64,000 nt of DNA from JAVVSR01 sp036654095 (GTDB lineage Bacteria > Bacillota > Clostridia > Christensenellales > CAG-917). This document shows, piece after piece, positions 54,115 through 63,153 of this stretch (within the stretch, counting starts at the first letter, position 1; every line of letters begins with the position of its first letter). The stretch covers positions 62,001-126,000 of the forward strand of contig JAVVSR010000001.1 of NCBI GenBank assembly GCA_036654095.1, read 5' to 3'. Under the pieces are notes generated by a model that had not been told where the DNA came from, made no database searches, and saw nothing but the letters and a program-made list of their open reading frames with translations. A program made the translations under genes and the position numbers.

Positions 54115-56303
54115 TGTATGCCGAGGTTATTGTTGATATAGCGCTTAGCGAAACTGATAAGGTGTTTGACTATCTAGCCCTTGCGGATACAGTTTTAGGT
54201 CAAAGGGTATCCGTTCCGTTTGGTTCGATGACGAAGGAAGGCTTTGTTATTGGCCTTAAAGATAGCCCGTCGTGTGAGCCGTCTAAGGTTAAGCCTATAA
54301 TTTCAAAACTTGATGATTTTACCGCTATAACTGAAGAAATGCTTGCGCTTATGCGCCATTTTTCAATAGAAAACAACTTAAGATATGTGGATTTACTGCG
54401 CCTATTTATTCCATCTAGGCTGAGGGGAGGCAATATCCACACCATTATTCAGGAGTATTGTCGGCTTGCCGATGGTATGACGGACGTGGAAATTTTGGAT
54501 ATGATTAGCGATAGGGCTGTTCAGCAACGCGCGTGTATTTCGTATTTATTTGACAAGTATGAGCCGAGATGTGAACTTAATAAAATGTTTGGCTCAAGCG
54601 CGGTTAAGTCATTGGTCGAAAAAGGGTTTATTGATGTTAGCGAGGAAGAAAAACGTCGTGAACCTGATTATTCTAAGTATAAGGCTGAATGTCCTATTTT
54701 AAATGCCGACCAACAAAATGCCGTAAATATTATTACTAAAAGCTCAAAAACTTTCGTATTGCACGGTATCACGGGTAGTGGAAAAACAGAAGTCTATATG
54801 CACTCTATTGAAGATACTGTTAAAAAAGGTAAAACTGCAATTATGTTAGTGCCTGAAATATCGCTTACTCCGCAGATTTTTGGGTTATTCAGGGCTAGAT
54901 TTGGCGATAAAATTGCAATTTTACATAGCGGTTTATCACACGGCGAAAGATATGACGAATGGCGCAGACTTCTAAATGGCGACGCCGTCATTGCCGTTGG
55001 GGCTAGGTCAGCTATTTTTGCACCGCTTAAAAATATTGGTATTATCATTGTCGATGAGGAACACGATTCAAGTTATATGTCAGAAAGCAATCCGCGTTAT
55101 GATACAAAATTGATTGCTGAATTTCGCGCTAAATATAACAACGCTCCGTTGGTGTTAGGCAGCGCAACTCCCGATATTGAAACTTATTATAAAACCGAAA
55201 CGGGCGAGTATGGCTTGATTGAACTTGAACATCGCGTTAATAATTTGCTTATGCCTGAAATGAAAATTATTAATATGTCGCTTGAGCTTAAAAGTGGAAA
55301 TCGAGATATTCTTTCAACGGAACTTCGTGAAAAAATTAAGGCTACTATCGATAAGGGAGAGCAAGCCATTGTTTTTATTAATCGCAGAGGATATGCTTCG
55401 TTTGTTATGTGTCGCGACTGCGGTTATATTGCTAAATGCGACGACTGCGATATTTCACTTACCTATCATCAAGAAGATGAGCAGTTAAAATGCCATTACT
55501 GCGGTAAACGTTATAAAATGATTTATGAGTGTCCGATTTGCCACGGAAAACACATTAGGCAAGGTAAGGTAGGCACTGAAAAAGTTGTTGGCGAACTACA
55601 ACGTTGCTTTCCTTCTGCAAGGATACTTCGTATGGACAACGACACTACTACAACAAAAGGCGCGCACCAACGCATTTTGGAAAGCTTTGCAAACGGCGAC
55701 GCTAATATTTTGGTTGGAACGCAGATGATTGCGAAAGGTCATGACTTTAAAAATGTTACTTTAGTTGGTATTCTTGACGCCGATTTTAGTTTGCACCTTG
55801 ATGACTATCGTTGCAGTGAACGTACTTATCAACTTATCACTCAGGTTGCAGGCCGCGCTGGTAGGACATCTAAAGGCGGCGAGGTTTTAATTCAAACTTA
55901 TACGCCAAAACATTACGTTTATTGGTATGCTAAAAATTATGATTATAAGGGCTTCTATGCGAAAGAAAAAAATTCACGCGAACTTACTAAGTTCCCTCCG
56001 TTTACTGAAATTGTACGTATTTTAATTACGTCAACGTCAGATAGCAAGGCTATGGATATCGCGCGAAGTATTAATGAGGAAATGAAAACTATTATTCAAA
56101 AAAACCGCGAGGCTTTTGCTTATTATAAAGGCGCGAAAGCTCCTATCGCGCGTATACAAAATAAGTTTCGCTATCAACTAATGATGCGAATTAGAAGCGG
56201 AGCTTATGATAATATTATTAAAGATATTTACTTAATTACAGAAAAATACAAATTTAAGGATTGTTGGGTTTTTGTCGAACGACGCCCACAATCACTGATT
56301 TGA
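54114..56303 (+). CDS. priA: Primosomal protein N' (PriA helicase)
   Basis: A 729-aa replication-restart helicase. The 3' DNA-binding N-terminus is followed by Walker A GITGSGKTE (218-226) and DEEH (314-317). The paired zinc site has CRDCGYIAKCDDC and CHYC...CPICHG. GTQMIAKGHDF and QVAGRAGR complete the helicase core. It shares one base with the coaBC stop. Confidence 0.96.
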   Translation: MYAEVIVDIALSETDKVFDYLALADTVLGQRVSVPFGSMTKEGFVIGLKDSPSCEPSKVKPIISKLDDFTAITEEMLALMRHFSIENNLRYVDLLRLFIPSRLRGGNIHTIIQEYCRLADGMTDVEILDMISDRAVQQRACISYLFDKYEPRCELNKMFGSSAVKSLVEKGFIDVSEEEKRREPDYSKYKAECPILNADQQNAVNIITKSSKTFVLHGITGSGKTEVYMHSIEDTVKKGKTAIMLVPEISLTPQIFGLFRARFGDKIAILHSGLSHGERYDEWRRLLNGDAVIAVGARSAIFAPLKNIGIIIVDEEHDSSYMSESNPRYDTKLIAEFRAKYNNAPLVLGSATPDIETYYKTETGEYGLIELEHRVNNLLMPEMKIINMSLELKSGNRDILSTELREKIKATIDKGEQAIVFINRRGYASFVMCRDCGYIAKCDDCDISLTYHQEDEQLKCHYCGKRYKMIYECPICHGKHIRQGKVGTEKVVGELQRCFPSARILRMDNDTTTTKGAHQRILESFANGDANILVGTQMIAKGHDFKNVTLVGILDADFSLHLDDYRCSERTYQLITQVAGRAGRTSKGGEVLIQTYTPKHYVYWYAKNYDYKGFYAKEKNSRELTKFPPFTEIVRILITSTSDSKAMDIARSINEEMKTIIQKNREAFAYYKGAKAPIARIQNKFRYQLMMRIRSGAYDNIIKDIYLITEKYKFKDCWVFVERRPQSLI

Positions 56304-56312
56304 GGTTGATAT

Positions 56313-56774
56313 ATGGCTACTAGACAAATTTTAATTGATGGCGATTCACTTTTGCGCAAGAGCGCTCGAGAAGTTACTGTTTTTGACAGTAGACTTCATC
56401 AACTTATTGACGATATGTGGGAAACAATGTACAAAGCCGACGGCGTTGGATTGGCTGCTCCACAAGTGGCAATTCTTAGACGTGTTGCCGTTGTCGATAC
56501 ATATGAGGGTGAAAAAATTGAACTCATAAATCCTGTTATTACCGAGGCGTCTGGCGCGCAAGTTGGTACGGAAGGTTGCTTAAGCATACCCGAATATCAT
56601 TGCAAGGTACAGCGTCCACAAATGGTTAAAATTTCTGCTTGCGACCGCTTTGGAAAGCCATTTGATTTTGTTGCCGAAAACTTTTTTGCTGTTGCCTGCT
56701 GTCATGAAATTGACCATTTAGATGGTATTTTATTTAAAGATAGGCAATATTTTGAACCAAATGGTAATGATTAA
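56313..56774 (+). CDS. def: Peptide deformylase
   Basis: A 153-aa metalloenzyme that removes formyl from initiator methionine. Motif 1 GVGLAAPQ (44-51), motif 2 EGCLS (87-91, metal-binding Cys89) and motif 3 HEIDH (131-135) are intact. It lies 9 bp after priA. The partner formyltransferase fmt follows beyond a 400-bp repeat-filled gap, which is unusual because def and fmt are normally adjacent. Confidence 0.96.
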   Translation: MATRQILIDGDSLLRKSAREVTVFDSRLHQLIDDMWETMYKADGVGLAAPQVAILRRVAVVDTYEGEKIELINPVITEASGAQVGTEGCLSIPEYHCKVQRPQMVKISACDRFGKPFDFVAENFFAVACCHEIDHLDGILFKDRQYFEPNGND

Positions 56775-57183
56775 AACTAGATATCATTAGTAAATAATCA
56801 ACGTACTTCTTTTATTTTGAAAAACCAAGTGCAATCGACCAAGTGCAATCGACCAAGTGCAAGCGACCAAGTGCAAGCGACCAAGTGCAAGCGACTAAGT
56901 TCAATCAACTATGTACAAGCAACCAAGTACATGCTACTAAGTGCAAGCTACTAAGTACTAGCAACTAAGTACAAGCTACTAAGTTCAAGCAACTAAGTAC
57001 AAGCAACCAAGTGCAAGCTACCAAGTGCAAGCTACTAAGTACTAGCAACTAAGTACAAGCTACTAAGTGCAAGCAACTAAGTGCAAGCTACCAAGTGCAA
57101 TCGACTAAGTACAAGCTACATGATATTATGCAATTTAACGAACGTCGATAACTACTTGTTTAAAAATTAAGTAAAGGAGAAAT
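56775..57183. other. Non-coding region between def and fmt
   Basis: About 410 bp. Most of it is the 14-bp array at 56827-57120. No supported gene. Confidence 0.8.
56827..57120 (+). repeat. Array of 21 tandem 14-bp units
   Basis: Twenty-one units in perfect 14-bp register, consensus AAGTRCAAGCWACY. The first units read AAGTGCAATCGACC and later ones AAGTACAAGCTACT. Units 9-11 equal units 15-17, revealing an 84-bp higher-order repeat. Variation is confined to positions 5, 7, 9, 11 and 14, plus a few private changes. Confidence 0.95.
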
Positions 57184-58107
57184 ATGAAACTAATTTTTAT
57201 GGGTACGCCTGATTTTGCAGTCAAATCCCTTGAAAAACTTGTAAATTCATCGCATGAAGTGTTGGCGGTGGTTACGCAGCCTGACCGTATGCGCGACAAA
57301 TGTAAAGTTTCGTTTTCGCCAGTTAAGGAGTTTGCGCTTAAGCACGGAATAAAAGTTTTGCAATATGAAAAGGTAAGCAAGGAAGGTATTGAAGATATTG
57401 TGGCTTTATCGCCCGACTGCATTATTACTGTTGCATTTGGCCAAATGTTATCAAAAGAATTTTTGGCGATTGCGCCATTTGGCGTTGTAAATGTACATGC
57501 TTCATTGTTGCCAAAGTATCGTGGAAGTTCGCCAATACAGTGGGCGGTCATTAATGGCGAAAAGGAAACTGGCATAACAATTATGAAAACCGCTTATGAA
57601 ATGGACAGTGGCGACATAATTGTGCAAAAGAAAGTTAAAATATTACCCAGTGAAACTTCAGGCGAATTATTTGACAGGCTGAGTGTTTTAGGTGGCGAAA
57701 CTTTAATGTTAGCATTGTCACAAATAGAACAGGGAATTGCGGTATATACAAAACAAAATCATTCGGAAATGACATACTTTCCAATGTTAAAAAAAGAAAG
57801 TGGCATTATTGATTTTTCAAAATCAAGTCAATCAATACAGTGCTTTATATTAGGAATGACACCTTGGCCGACAGCTTATACCTATTTAAACAAAAAAATA
57901 ATTAAGGTTTTCAAGGCAAGCAAGGCGGACGGGATTGGTTTAGCAGGCGAAGTGTTAAAAGCCGACAGCAAAAATGGTTTGGTAGTTGCGACGGGCGACG
58001 GCGCGTTGTTGCTGGAGGTCATACAGCCCGAAAATGGAAAAAAGATGAATTCTAAAGATTATTTACTTGGTCATAAAATTAGTTTAGGCGAAATACTTGG
58101 AGGCTAA
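57184..58107 (+). CDS. fmt: Methionyl-tRNA formyltransferase
   Basis: A 307-aa enzyme that formylates initiator Met-tRNA using 10-formyl-tetrahydrofolate. MGTPDFAVKSL, the catalytic region NVHASLLPKYRGSSP (Asn103, His105) and a C-terminal tRNA-binding domain are present. AAGGAG precedes the ATG. It abuts rsmB with no spacer. Confidence 0.96.
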   Translation: MKLIFMGTPDFAVKSLEKLVNSSHEVLAVVTQPDRMRDKCKVSFSPVKEFALKHGIKVLQYEKVSKEGIEDIVALSPDCIITVAFGQMLSKEFLAIAPFGVVNVHASLLPKYRGSSPIQWAVINGEKETGITIMKTAYEMDSGDIIVQKKVKILPSETSGELFDRLSVLGGETLMLALSQIEQGIAVYTKQNHSEMTYFPMLKKESGIIDFSKSSQSIQCFILGMTPWPTAYTYLNKKIIKVFKASKADGIGLAGEVLKADSKNGLVVATGDGALLLEVIQPENGKKMNSKDYLLGHKISLGEILGG

Positions 58108-59379
58108 ATGTCAAATTATACGCGTGTTTGCTATGATACATTATTAAAAATTTATCGCGATAAAGCATTTTCATCGATTACACTTTACCGCGCGTTAGAA
58201 AACGAGGAAAACGCCGATTTAATTCACAAAATTGTTTTAGGGGTGCTTGACCAAAACATTGAATTAGAGTATATAATTAAGCAGTTAGTCAAAAAACCGA
58301 CGCAAAATTCTGTTGAAGTTATATTGAAAATAGGTATTTATTGCTTAAAGCATTTAAACGGAGTGCCCGATTATGCCGTTGTGAACAACTGTATTGAGCT
58401 TACAAAAAGTATTGGCAAGCAAGCAGTTTCAAGTTTTGTAAATGGTGTTTTAAGGTCGGCGCAGAGGGGCGAATATACATCTTTACCCGACGAGAGTGAC
58501 GTGTTATATTACTTTTCAATTAAGTACAGCAAGCCTATTTGGTTAGTTGAAAAGTTGTTGTCAGATTATGGCAAGGAAGCTACTGAAAATATTATCAGCG
58601 TTAAGCCCTATGAACTTTCGCATATTCGCCCAAACAAGCAATTTTTAAGCCTAATTGAACTTGAAAACTATTTGAAAAGTTTTAAAATTGAGTATTTTAC
58701 CAGTCCGTCGCAGGGCTTTTTGGTGAGGGTTACCCCCGATATTAAAAAACTTTTTAAAGCAGGTAAAATTACTTATCAAAGTATAACTTCGATGTTTACA
58801 GTAAAGGCTTTAGATGTTCACAATCGTCAAAATGTTTTAGATATTTGCTCCGCGCCTGGCGGAAAGGCTATGCTCATTGCGGAACAAAATCCTAACGGGA
58901 CTGTGACTGCTTGTGATTTGTACGAACATAGAATTGAGTTGGTTTCAAGCTATGCAAAGCGTATGGCGATAAAAAACGTTGAAACAAAAATTATGGACGC
59001 CACTATTTTTGAGCCTAAATTTGTTGAAAGGTTTGACCGTGTGCTTGTTGACGCGCCGTGTAGCGCATTAGGCGTTATTCGCAAGCAACCAGATATTTTA
59101 CTTAATAGGCTACCTTCGGATATTTTAATTTTACAAGACTTACAAAAGAGGATTTTGGCAAATGCAAGCCGATATGTAAAGCGTGGTGGTGTTTTAGTTT
59201 ATAGTACTTGTACAATTACAAAAGAAGAAAACATTATGGTTGTTGAAGATTTTTTAGCTAAAAATCCTGAATTTTCGCTTTCAAAAATTGATTTAAATTA
59301 TGATAACGACGGATATATTCAATTTCTTCCAGCAGGAGCGGTAGATGGTTTCTTTATTGCGAGGTTTATTAAAAAATGA
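58108..59379 (+). CDS. rsmB: 16S rRNA (cytosine967-C5)-methyltransferase RsmB
   Basis: A 423-aa NOL1/NOP2/Sun-family m5C methyltransferase. The N-terminal NusB-like RNA-binding domain (1 to ~135) is followed by the SAM fold with DICSAPGGKAM, then DAPCSALG and YSTCTI, which carry the two catalytic cysteines. GGAGG lies within the end of fmt. It overlaps rlmN by ATGA. Confidence 0.95.
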   Translation: MSNYTRVCYDTLLKIYRDKAFSSITLYRALENEENADLIHKIVLGVLDQNIELEYIIKQLVKKPTQNSVEVILKIGIYCLKHLNGVPDYAVVNNCIELTKSIGKQAVSSFVNGVLRSAQRGEYTSLPDESDVLYYFSIKYSKPIWLVEKLLSDYGKEATENIISVKPYELSHIRPNKQFLSLIELENYLKSFKIEYFTSPSQGFLVRVTPDIKKLFKAGKITYQSITSMFTVKALDVHNRQNVLDICSAPGGKAMLIAEQNPNGTVTACDLYEHRIELVSSYAKRMAIKNVETKIMDATIFEPKFVERFDRVLVDAPCSALGVIRKQPDILLNRLPSDILILQDLQKRILANASRYVKRGGVLVYSTCTITKEENIMVVEDFLAKNPEFSLSKIDLNYDNDGYIQFLPAGAVDGFFIARFIKK

Positions 59380-60407
59380 CAAGTCTTTTGAATTTCGACA
59401 TAGCCGAACTTAGCGAAATACTTAAATTGTTGGGCGAACCATCGTTTAGGGCAAAACAAATTTTCAAGTGGTTGCATAGCGGCGCGGACTTTTCAGAAAT
59501 GACAAATATTCCTAAAACTGTGATTGCAAAACTTCAGGAAGAATACGTTGCGTTAGGCATTGAAATTTTACAAAAACTTGTTTCAAAGGACGGCACTGTT
59601 AAGTATCTTTACAAACTTCAAGACGGCAACATAGTTGAAGGGGTTTTAATGCAATATAAATATGGCAATACGCTTTGCGTTTCTACACAAGCAGGTTGTC
59701 GAATGAATTGTACTTTTTGCGCGTCGGGTATCGATGGCTTAATTAGAAACTTGACTCCATCTGAAATTCTTGGTCAGGTTGTTGTGGCTAATCGCGACAA
59801 CGGCGGCGATTTAAAGCAACGAGCCGTGACAAATGTTGTGCTTATGGGTAGCGGCGAACCGTTAGATAATTATGACAATGTTGCAAAGTTTTTAGGCCTA
59901 ATCAATAACGAAAACGGTTTAAATATTTCTGAACGTAACATTTCACTTTCGACTTCGGGACTTGCTGACAAAATATATAAACTTGCCGATGACGGTTTTC
60001 ATATCACTTTAACTATTTCGTTGCACGCGCCAAATGATGAAATTCGTTCAAGCCTTATGCCCGTCAATAAAAAGTATAGCATAAGCGAACTTCTTAGGGC
60101 TTGCAGATACTACTTTGAAAAAACTGGACGACGCTATATTTTTGAATACGCTTTAATTGACGGCAAAAATGATAGCTTGGATAACGCGCGCGAGTTAGCT
60201 GTTTTACTTCGCGGACTTCCGTGCCATATTAATTTAATTAGGCTTAATTATGTTAAAGAAAAGGGCTTAAAGGCAAGTGACAACGCCGTTGACTTTTTAG
60301 AGGTACTTTTAAATCAAAATTTAAGCGCAACTATTCGTCGCACTATGGGAAGCGATATCGAGGGCGCTTGCGGTCAACTTCGCAGGCGGTACATTCAAAA
60401 TGATTAA
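59376..60407 (+). CDS. rlmN: Dual-specificity RNA methyltransferase RlmN
   Basis: A 343-aa radical SAM enzyme that makes m2A2503 in 23S rRNA and m2A37 in tRNA. The cluster motif is Cys108-x3-Cys112-x2-Cys115 (CRMNCTFCASG), with the catalytic Cys in SDIEGACGQLRRRY near the C-terminus and GEPLDNYDN. Its end overlaps rsgA by 8 bp; in B. subtilis prpC and prkC lie between these two genes. Confidence 0.96.
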   Translation: MTSLLNFDIAELSEILKLLGEPSFRAKQIFKWLHSGADFSEMTNIPKTVIAKLQEEYVALGIEILQKLVSKDGTVKYLYKLQDGNIVEGVLMQYKYGNTLCVSTQAGCRMNCTFCASGIDGLIRNLTPSEILGQVVVANRDNGGDLKQRAVTNVVLMGSGEPLDNYDNVAKFLGLINNENGLNISERNISLSTSGLADKIYKLADDGFHITLTISLHAPNDEIRSSLMPVNKKYSISELLRACRYYFEKTGRRYIFEYALIDGKNDSLDNARELAVLLRGLPCHINLIRLNYVKEKGLKASDNAVDFLEVLLNQNLSATIRRTMGSDIEGACGQLRRRYIQND

Positions 60408-61272
60408 AGGTAGAGTTATTAAAGGCGTAAGCTCGGCTTACGTTGTTGAAACCGAATTAGGCAATTTAAACTGTTTAGCCCGTGGAAAACTTAAGGCTGA
60501 CGGAAATATTTTTGTGGGCGATTATGTCGAGTTGAATGAAAACAAGGGCGAATATATCATCGCCAAAGTGCTTCCTCGCAGAAACTCGTTAATACGTCCG
60601 TATGTTGCCAATATTGATATTTGCTTTATAGTAATAGCGGTTAAGCCCGAACCTGATTTTACGTTAGTTGATAAAATTATTGTAAACGCGCTTATGGCAG
60701 ACATAACTCCTGTATTGGTTGTCAATAAGGACGACTTAATTGACAATTCATTTAAAGATACAATACTTAACGACTATAAAAATGTGTTGCAGACGGTTGT
60801 TTGTTGCGCGCTAAGTGGTTGTGGAATTGACAAAATTATTGATATTGCGCAAAATAAAGTTGCCTGTTTTGCAGGGCAATCGGCAGTTGGTAAAAGTTCT
60901 ATACTTAACTCAATACTAGGTGGCGATTTTTTAAAGACGGGCGATTTGTCGGCTAAAATTGAACGCGGAAAGCATACAACTCGTCAGTCATTAATTATTA
61001 AAGTTGGCAATAGTAGCTTTATTGATACATGTGGATTTTCAATGTTTGAACTATTTGATGACTTTGACCCTCGCAAGTTACAAGAGTTTTATGAGGAGTT
61101 CTTGCCGTTCATTTCAAGTTGCAGGTTCAAAAAAAGTTGTACGCACACAAATGAACCCGATTGCGCTGTTAGAAAAGCGGTTGATGATGGTGTTCTTTCA
61201 AAAAATAGATACGATAGATACGTTAAGCTTTACAATGAGCTTAGCGAAAAATGGAGGAATAGATATGATTAA
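60400..61272 (+). CDS. rsgA: Ribosome small-subunit GTPase RsgA
   Basis: A 290-aa circularly permuted GTPase for 30S maturation. An N-terminal OB fold is followed by G4 NKDD (109-112), P-loop GQSAVGKSS (159-167), DTCGF and a C-terminal zinc site (CRFKKSCTHTNEPDC). It overlaps rlmN upstream and rpe downstream, so the run is tightly coupled. Confidence 0.96.
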   Translation: MIKGRVIKGVSSAYVVETELGNLNCLARGKLKADGNIFVGDYVELNENKGEYIIAKVLPRRNSLIRPYVANIDICFIVIAVKPEPDFTLVDKIIVNALMADITPVLVVNKDDLIDNSFKDTILNDYKNVLQTVVCCALSGCGIDKIIDIAQNKVACFAGQSAVGKSSILNSILGGDFLKTGDLSAKIERGKHTTRQSLIIKVGNSSFIDTCGFSMFELFDDFDPRKLQEFYEEFLPFISSCRFKKSCTHTNEPDCAVRKAVDDGVLSKNRYDRYVKLYNELSEKWRNRYD

Positions 61273-61918
61273 AATCGAAGTTGCCCCAAGTATTTTATCC
61301 GCTGACTTTGGTAAAATGGCCGAGGCTGTTCAAAACCTTGAATTGTGGCAAGCCGACCTTGTGCATTGCGACGTTATGGACGGAGTGTTTGTGCCTAACC
61401 TTACCTTTGGTATGCCTATGATTAAAGCGTTGCGCAAATATACTAAAGGAATATTAGACGTTCACCTTATGATTGTTAAGCCCGAACGCTACATACAGCA
61501 GTTTATTTCAGCTGGCGCGGATATCGTTACATTTCATCCAGATGCTTCCGACGACGTTTTAGGCGCGCTTAACCTAATAAAATCAGCAGGGAAAAAATGT
61601 GGTTTGGTTTTAAACCCAGATAAACCAATTAGTCTTATTGAACCATATTTGGATTTAATTGATGTTGTTATTATTATGGGTGTCTATGCGGGTTTTGGCG
61701 GCCAAAAGTTTATTTTAGATACTTTAGATAAAATACGTGACCTCAAGGCTTTAATTGGAAACCGAAATATCAAAATCGAAATGGACGGCGGAGCGACATT
61801 GGAAAATGTTAAAAGTATTGCGCTAGCAGGCACGGATATTATTGTTGCAGGTAGCGCTGTATTTAACGCGGAAAATCCAGCTGAGGCTGTAAAATCTATT
61901 CGAAATTGCTTGCTTTAA
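61265..61918 (+). CDS. rpe: Ribulose-phosphate 3-epimerase
   Basis: A 217-aa pentose-phosphate enzyme interconverting ribulose 5-phosphate and xylulose 5-phosphate. VAPSILSADFGKM, VHCDVMDGVFVPNLTFG and MDGGATLENV are diagnostic. The ATG at 61265 follows TGGAGG; longer readings run through rsgA. The MGVYAGFGGQKF segment replaces the more usual SVNPGFGGQ, a small deviation. thiN, the usual next gene in B. subtilis, is absent. Confidence 0.94.
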   Translation: MIKIEVAPSILSADFGKMAEAVQNLELWQADLVHCDVMDGVFVPNLTFGMPMIKALRKYTKGILDVHLMIVKPERYIQQFISAGADIVTFHPDASDDVLGALNLIKSAGKKCGLVLNPDKPISLIEPYLDLIDVVIIMGVYAGFGGQKFILDTLDKIRDLKALIGNRNIKIEMDGGATLENVKSIALAGTDIIVAGSAVFNAENPAEAVKSIRNCLL

Positions 61919-62138
61919 ACAACCATTTTATAATATAAATTATTTTAATTTTTATTTAATATATTATATTTTGTTTACGCAGTTTTAATTTGAAATTTTA
62001 AATTACAATTTGCAAATTAGCTAACATATAACGCTACTTAATTTGTTTATAAATTAAACTTTATATTTATTTTACAGCTTGTGTAGCAAATGTGTAAATA
62101 CTTTCATATACTATGTCAAACCGAAAAGGGGGCAAGAT

Positions 62139-62264
62139 ATGAAAATTGTTTGCATAAATCCACCTAAGTTTTTAAAACGTTTTTTTAGACTGTTTAGAAA
62201 AAAACAACGCGCTGATATTGTCGAAATAAAAAACATTCAAGACACGAAAAAAGAGGTCGCTTAA
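62139..62264 (+). CDS. spoVM: SpoVM-like small amphipathic sporulation protein
   Basis: A 41-aa protein, MKIVCINPPKFLKRFFRLFR at its start. B. subtilis SpoVM (26 aa) has MK...PKFL with Pro9 and an amphipathic helix that recognises the convex forespore membrane; here Pro9, Lys10, Phe11, Leu12 and Arg17 coincide. Position is also identical: between rpe and the oppositely oriented rpmB. The ATG at 62139 follows AGGGGG; an earlier in-frame ATG lacks a site. The C-terminal 18 residues (ADIVEIKNIQDTKKEVA) are an extension beyond known SpoVM length. Confidence 0.72.
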   Translation: MKIVCINPPKFLKRFFRLFRKKQRADIVEIKNIQDTKKEVA

Positions 62265-62287
62265 TAGCTACCTCTTTGTGCTTTTTT
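62250..62287 (+). terminator. Intrinsic terminator of spoVM-like gene
   Basis: AAAGAGGT-c-GCT / AGC-t-ACCTCTTT, 11 pairs with one mismatch and a 4-base loop, then TTTTTT. The stem includes the last codons and stop. Confidence 0.8.
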
Positions 62288-62392
62288 ACTTGTTTAAACT
62301 GCCGTGTTTGCTAATGTTATATTAAAAACGTTATGTTTTATACTAGCGCGAAAATGGACAAGCAAATTTATTTTTTGCAAAATAAAAAAGGT

Positions 62393-62421
62393 CGCAAAAA
62401 CAAGCGACCTTAAATTATGCA
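62393..62421 (-). terminator. Intrinsic terminator of rpmB
   Basis: On the - strand AAGGTCGC / GCGACCTT (8 bp, 8-base loop) followed by TTTTATTTT, immediately after the rpmB stop. Confidence 0.85.
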
Positions 62422-62434
62422 TTAAATGGAAATA

Positions 62435-62626
62435 CTAAACGCGTTCAACCTTTCCGCTACGCAAGCACCTTGTGCAGACATACTCAGAAGATATAGAACC
62501 GGTTTTACTTATGACCCTAACTTTCTGGACATTAGCACCCCAACTACGCCTTGTTTTACGATGGCTGTGACTAATTTGGTTACCGCTCATCTGTCCTTTA
62601 TTGCAAACGCTACATACTCTTGACAT
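62435..62626 (-). CDS. rpmB: 50S ribosomal protein bL28 (zinc-binding form)
   Basis: A 63-aa bL28 of the C+ type with a zinc ribbon: CSVC (residues 5-8) and CTRC near the C-terminus. GNQISHSHRKTRRSW is the family signature. AGGAGG precedes the ATG. Opposite orientation to its neighbours, as in B. subtilis. Confidence 0.95.
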   Translation of the reverse strand: MSRVCSVCNKGQMSGNQISHSHRKTRRSWGANVQKVRVISKTGSISSEYVCTRCLRSGKVERV

Positions 62627-62661
62627 ATCAAAAAACCTCCTAGATGGCTTATATCGTCGTT

Positions 62662-62690
62662 ATTCTAACACTTATTTACAAAATTGGCAA
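62662..62690 (-). promoter_or_regulatory. Sigma-A promoter of rpmB
   Basis: On the - strand TTGCCA, 17 bp, TAGAAT, about 35 bp upstream of the rpmB start. Confidence 0.75.
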
Positions 62691-62718
62691 GTAATAAAAG
62701 GATAGTTGTCGCGAATAG

Positions 62719-62747
62719 TTGCAAAATTTTTTATTTTATTGTAAAAT
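62719..62747 (+). promoter_or_regulatory. Sigma-A promoter of the yloU-yloV pair
   Basis: TTGCAA, 17 bp, TAAAAT, about 40 bp upstream of the Asp23-family gene and divergent from the rpmB promoter. Confidence 0.7.
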
Positions 62748-62788
62748 GAACAAAGATAAAAATATCTATAAGTCAGAAAAAGGAATTT

Positions 62789-63139
62789 ATGGCACTTAAC
62801 ACTTCAAACATTTATGGACGTATATCCATTTCAGATGAAGCCGTCGCGATAATCGCGAGTATGGCTGCTTTGGAATGTTACGGAGTTGTCGAATTGGTGT
62901 CTAGACGTCTTTCTGATAATCTGGCACAGTTATTCAATAAACAAATTTACGGGAAGGGTGTTAAAGTTGGTACAGTCAACAACACGATTTTTATTGACAT
63001 TTTTGCCGTTTTAAAATTGGGCGTTAATGTCGAGGCCGTTCGCGAGTCGTTGACTAGAGCTGTTACTTATTCGGTTGAGCGTTTTACTGGAATGCGCGTT
63101 AAACTGGTTAGGGTAAACATCGTTGGCGTAAGAGTATAA
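62789..63139 (+). CDS. yloU: Asp23/Gls24 family protein (YloU)
   Basis: A 116-aa Asp23-family protein. GRISISDEAVAIIASMAALECYGVVEL and the KLVRVNIVGVRV C-terminus match the family; the paralogous B. subtilis YloU lies in the same position. Function is unclear (cell-envelope homeostasis in Staphylococcus). It is followed 14 bp later by the fatty-acid-kinase-like gene. Confidence 0.92.
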   Translation: MALNTSNIYGRISISDEAVAIIASMAALECYGVVELVSRRLSDNLAQLFNKQIYGKGVKVGTVNNTIFIDIFAVLKLGVNVEAVRESLTRAVTYSVERFTGMRVKLVRVNIVGVRV

Positions 63140-63153
63140 ATAGGTGAAATTTA

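Noticed and set aside
56827..57120. Regular array considered as a CRISPR
   Set aside because: Units are 14 bp and directly abutting, with no unique spacers and no cas genes.
62079..62138. Longer start for the SpoVM-like protein (20 extra residues)
   Set aside because: No ribosome-binding site before the upstream ATG, while AGGGGG precedes the internal ATG and the SpoVM-type N-terminus begins there.
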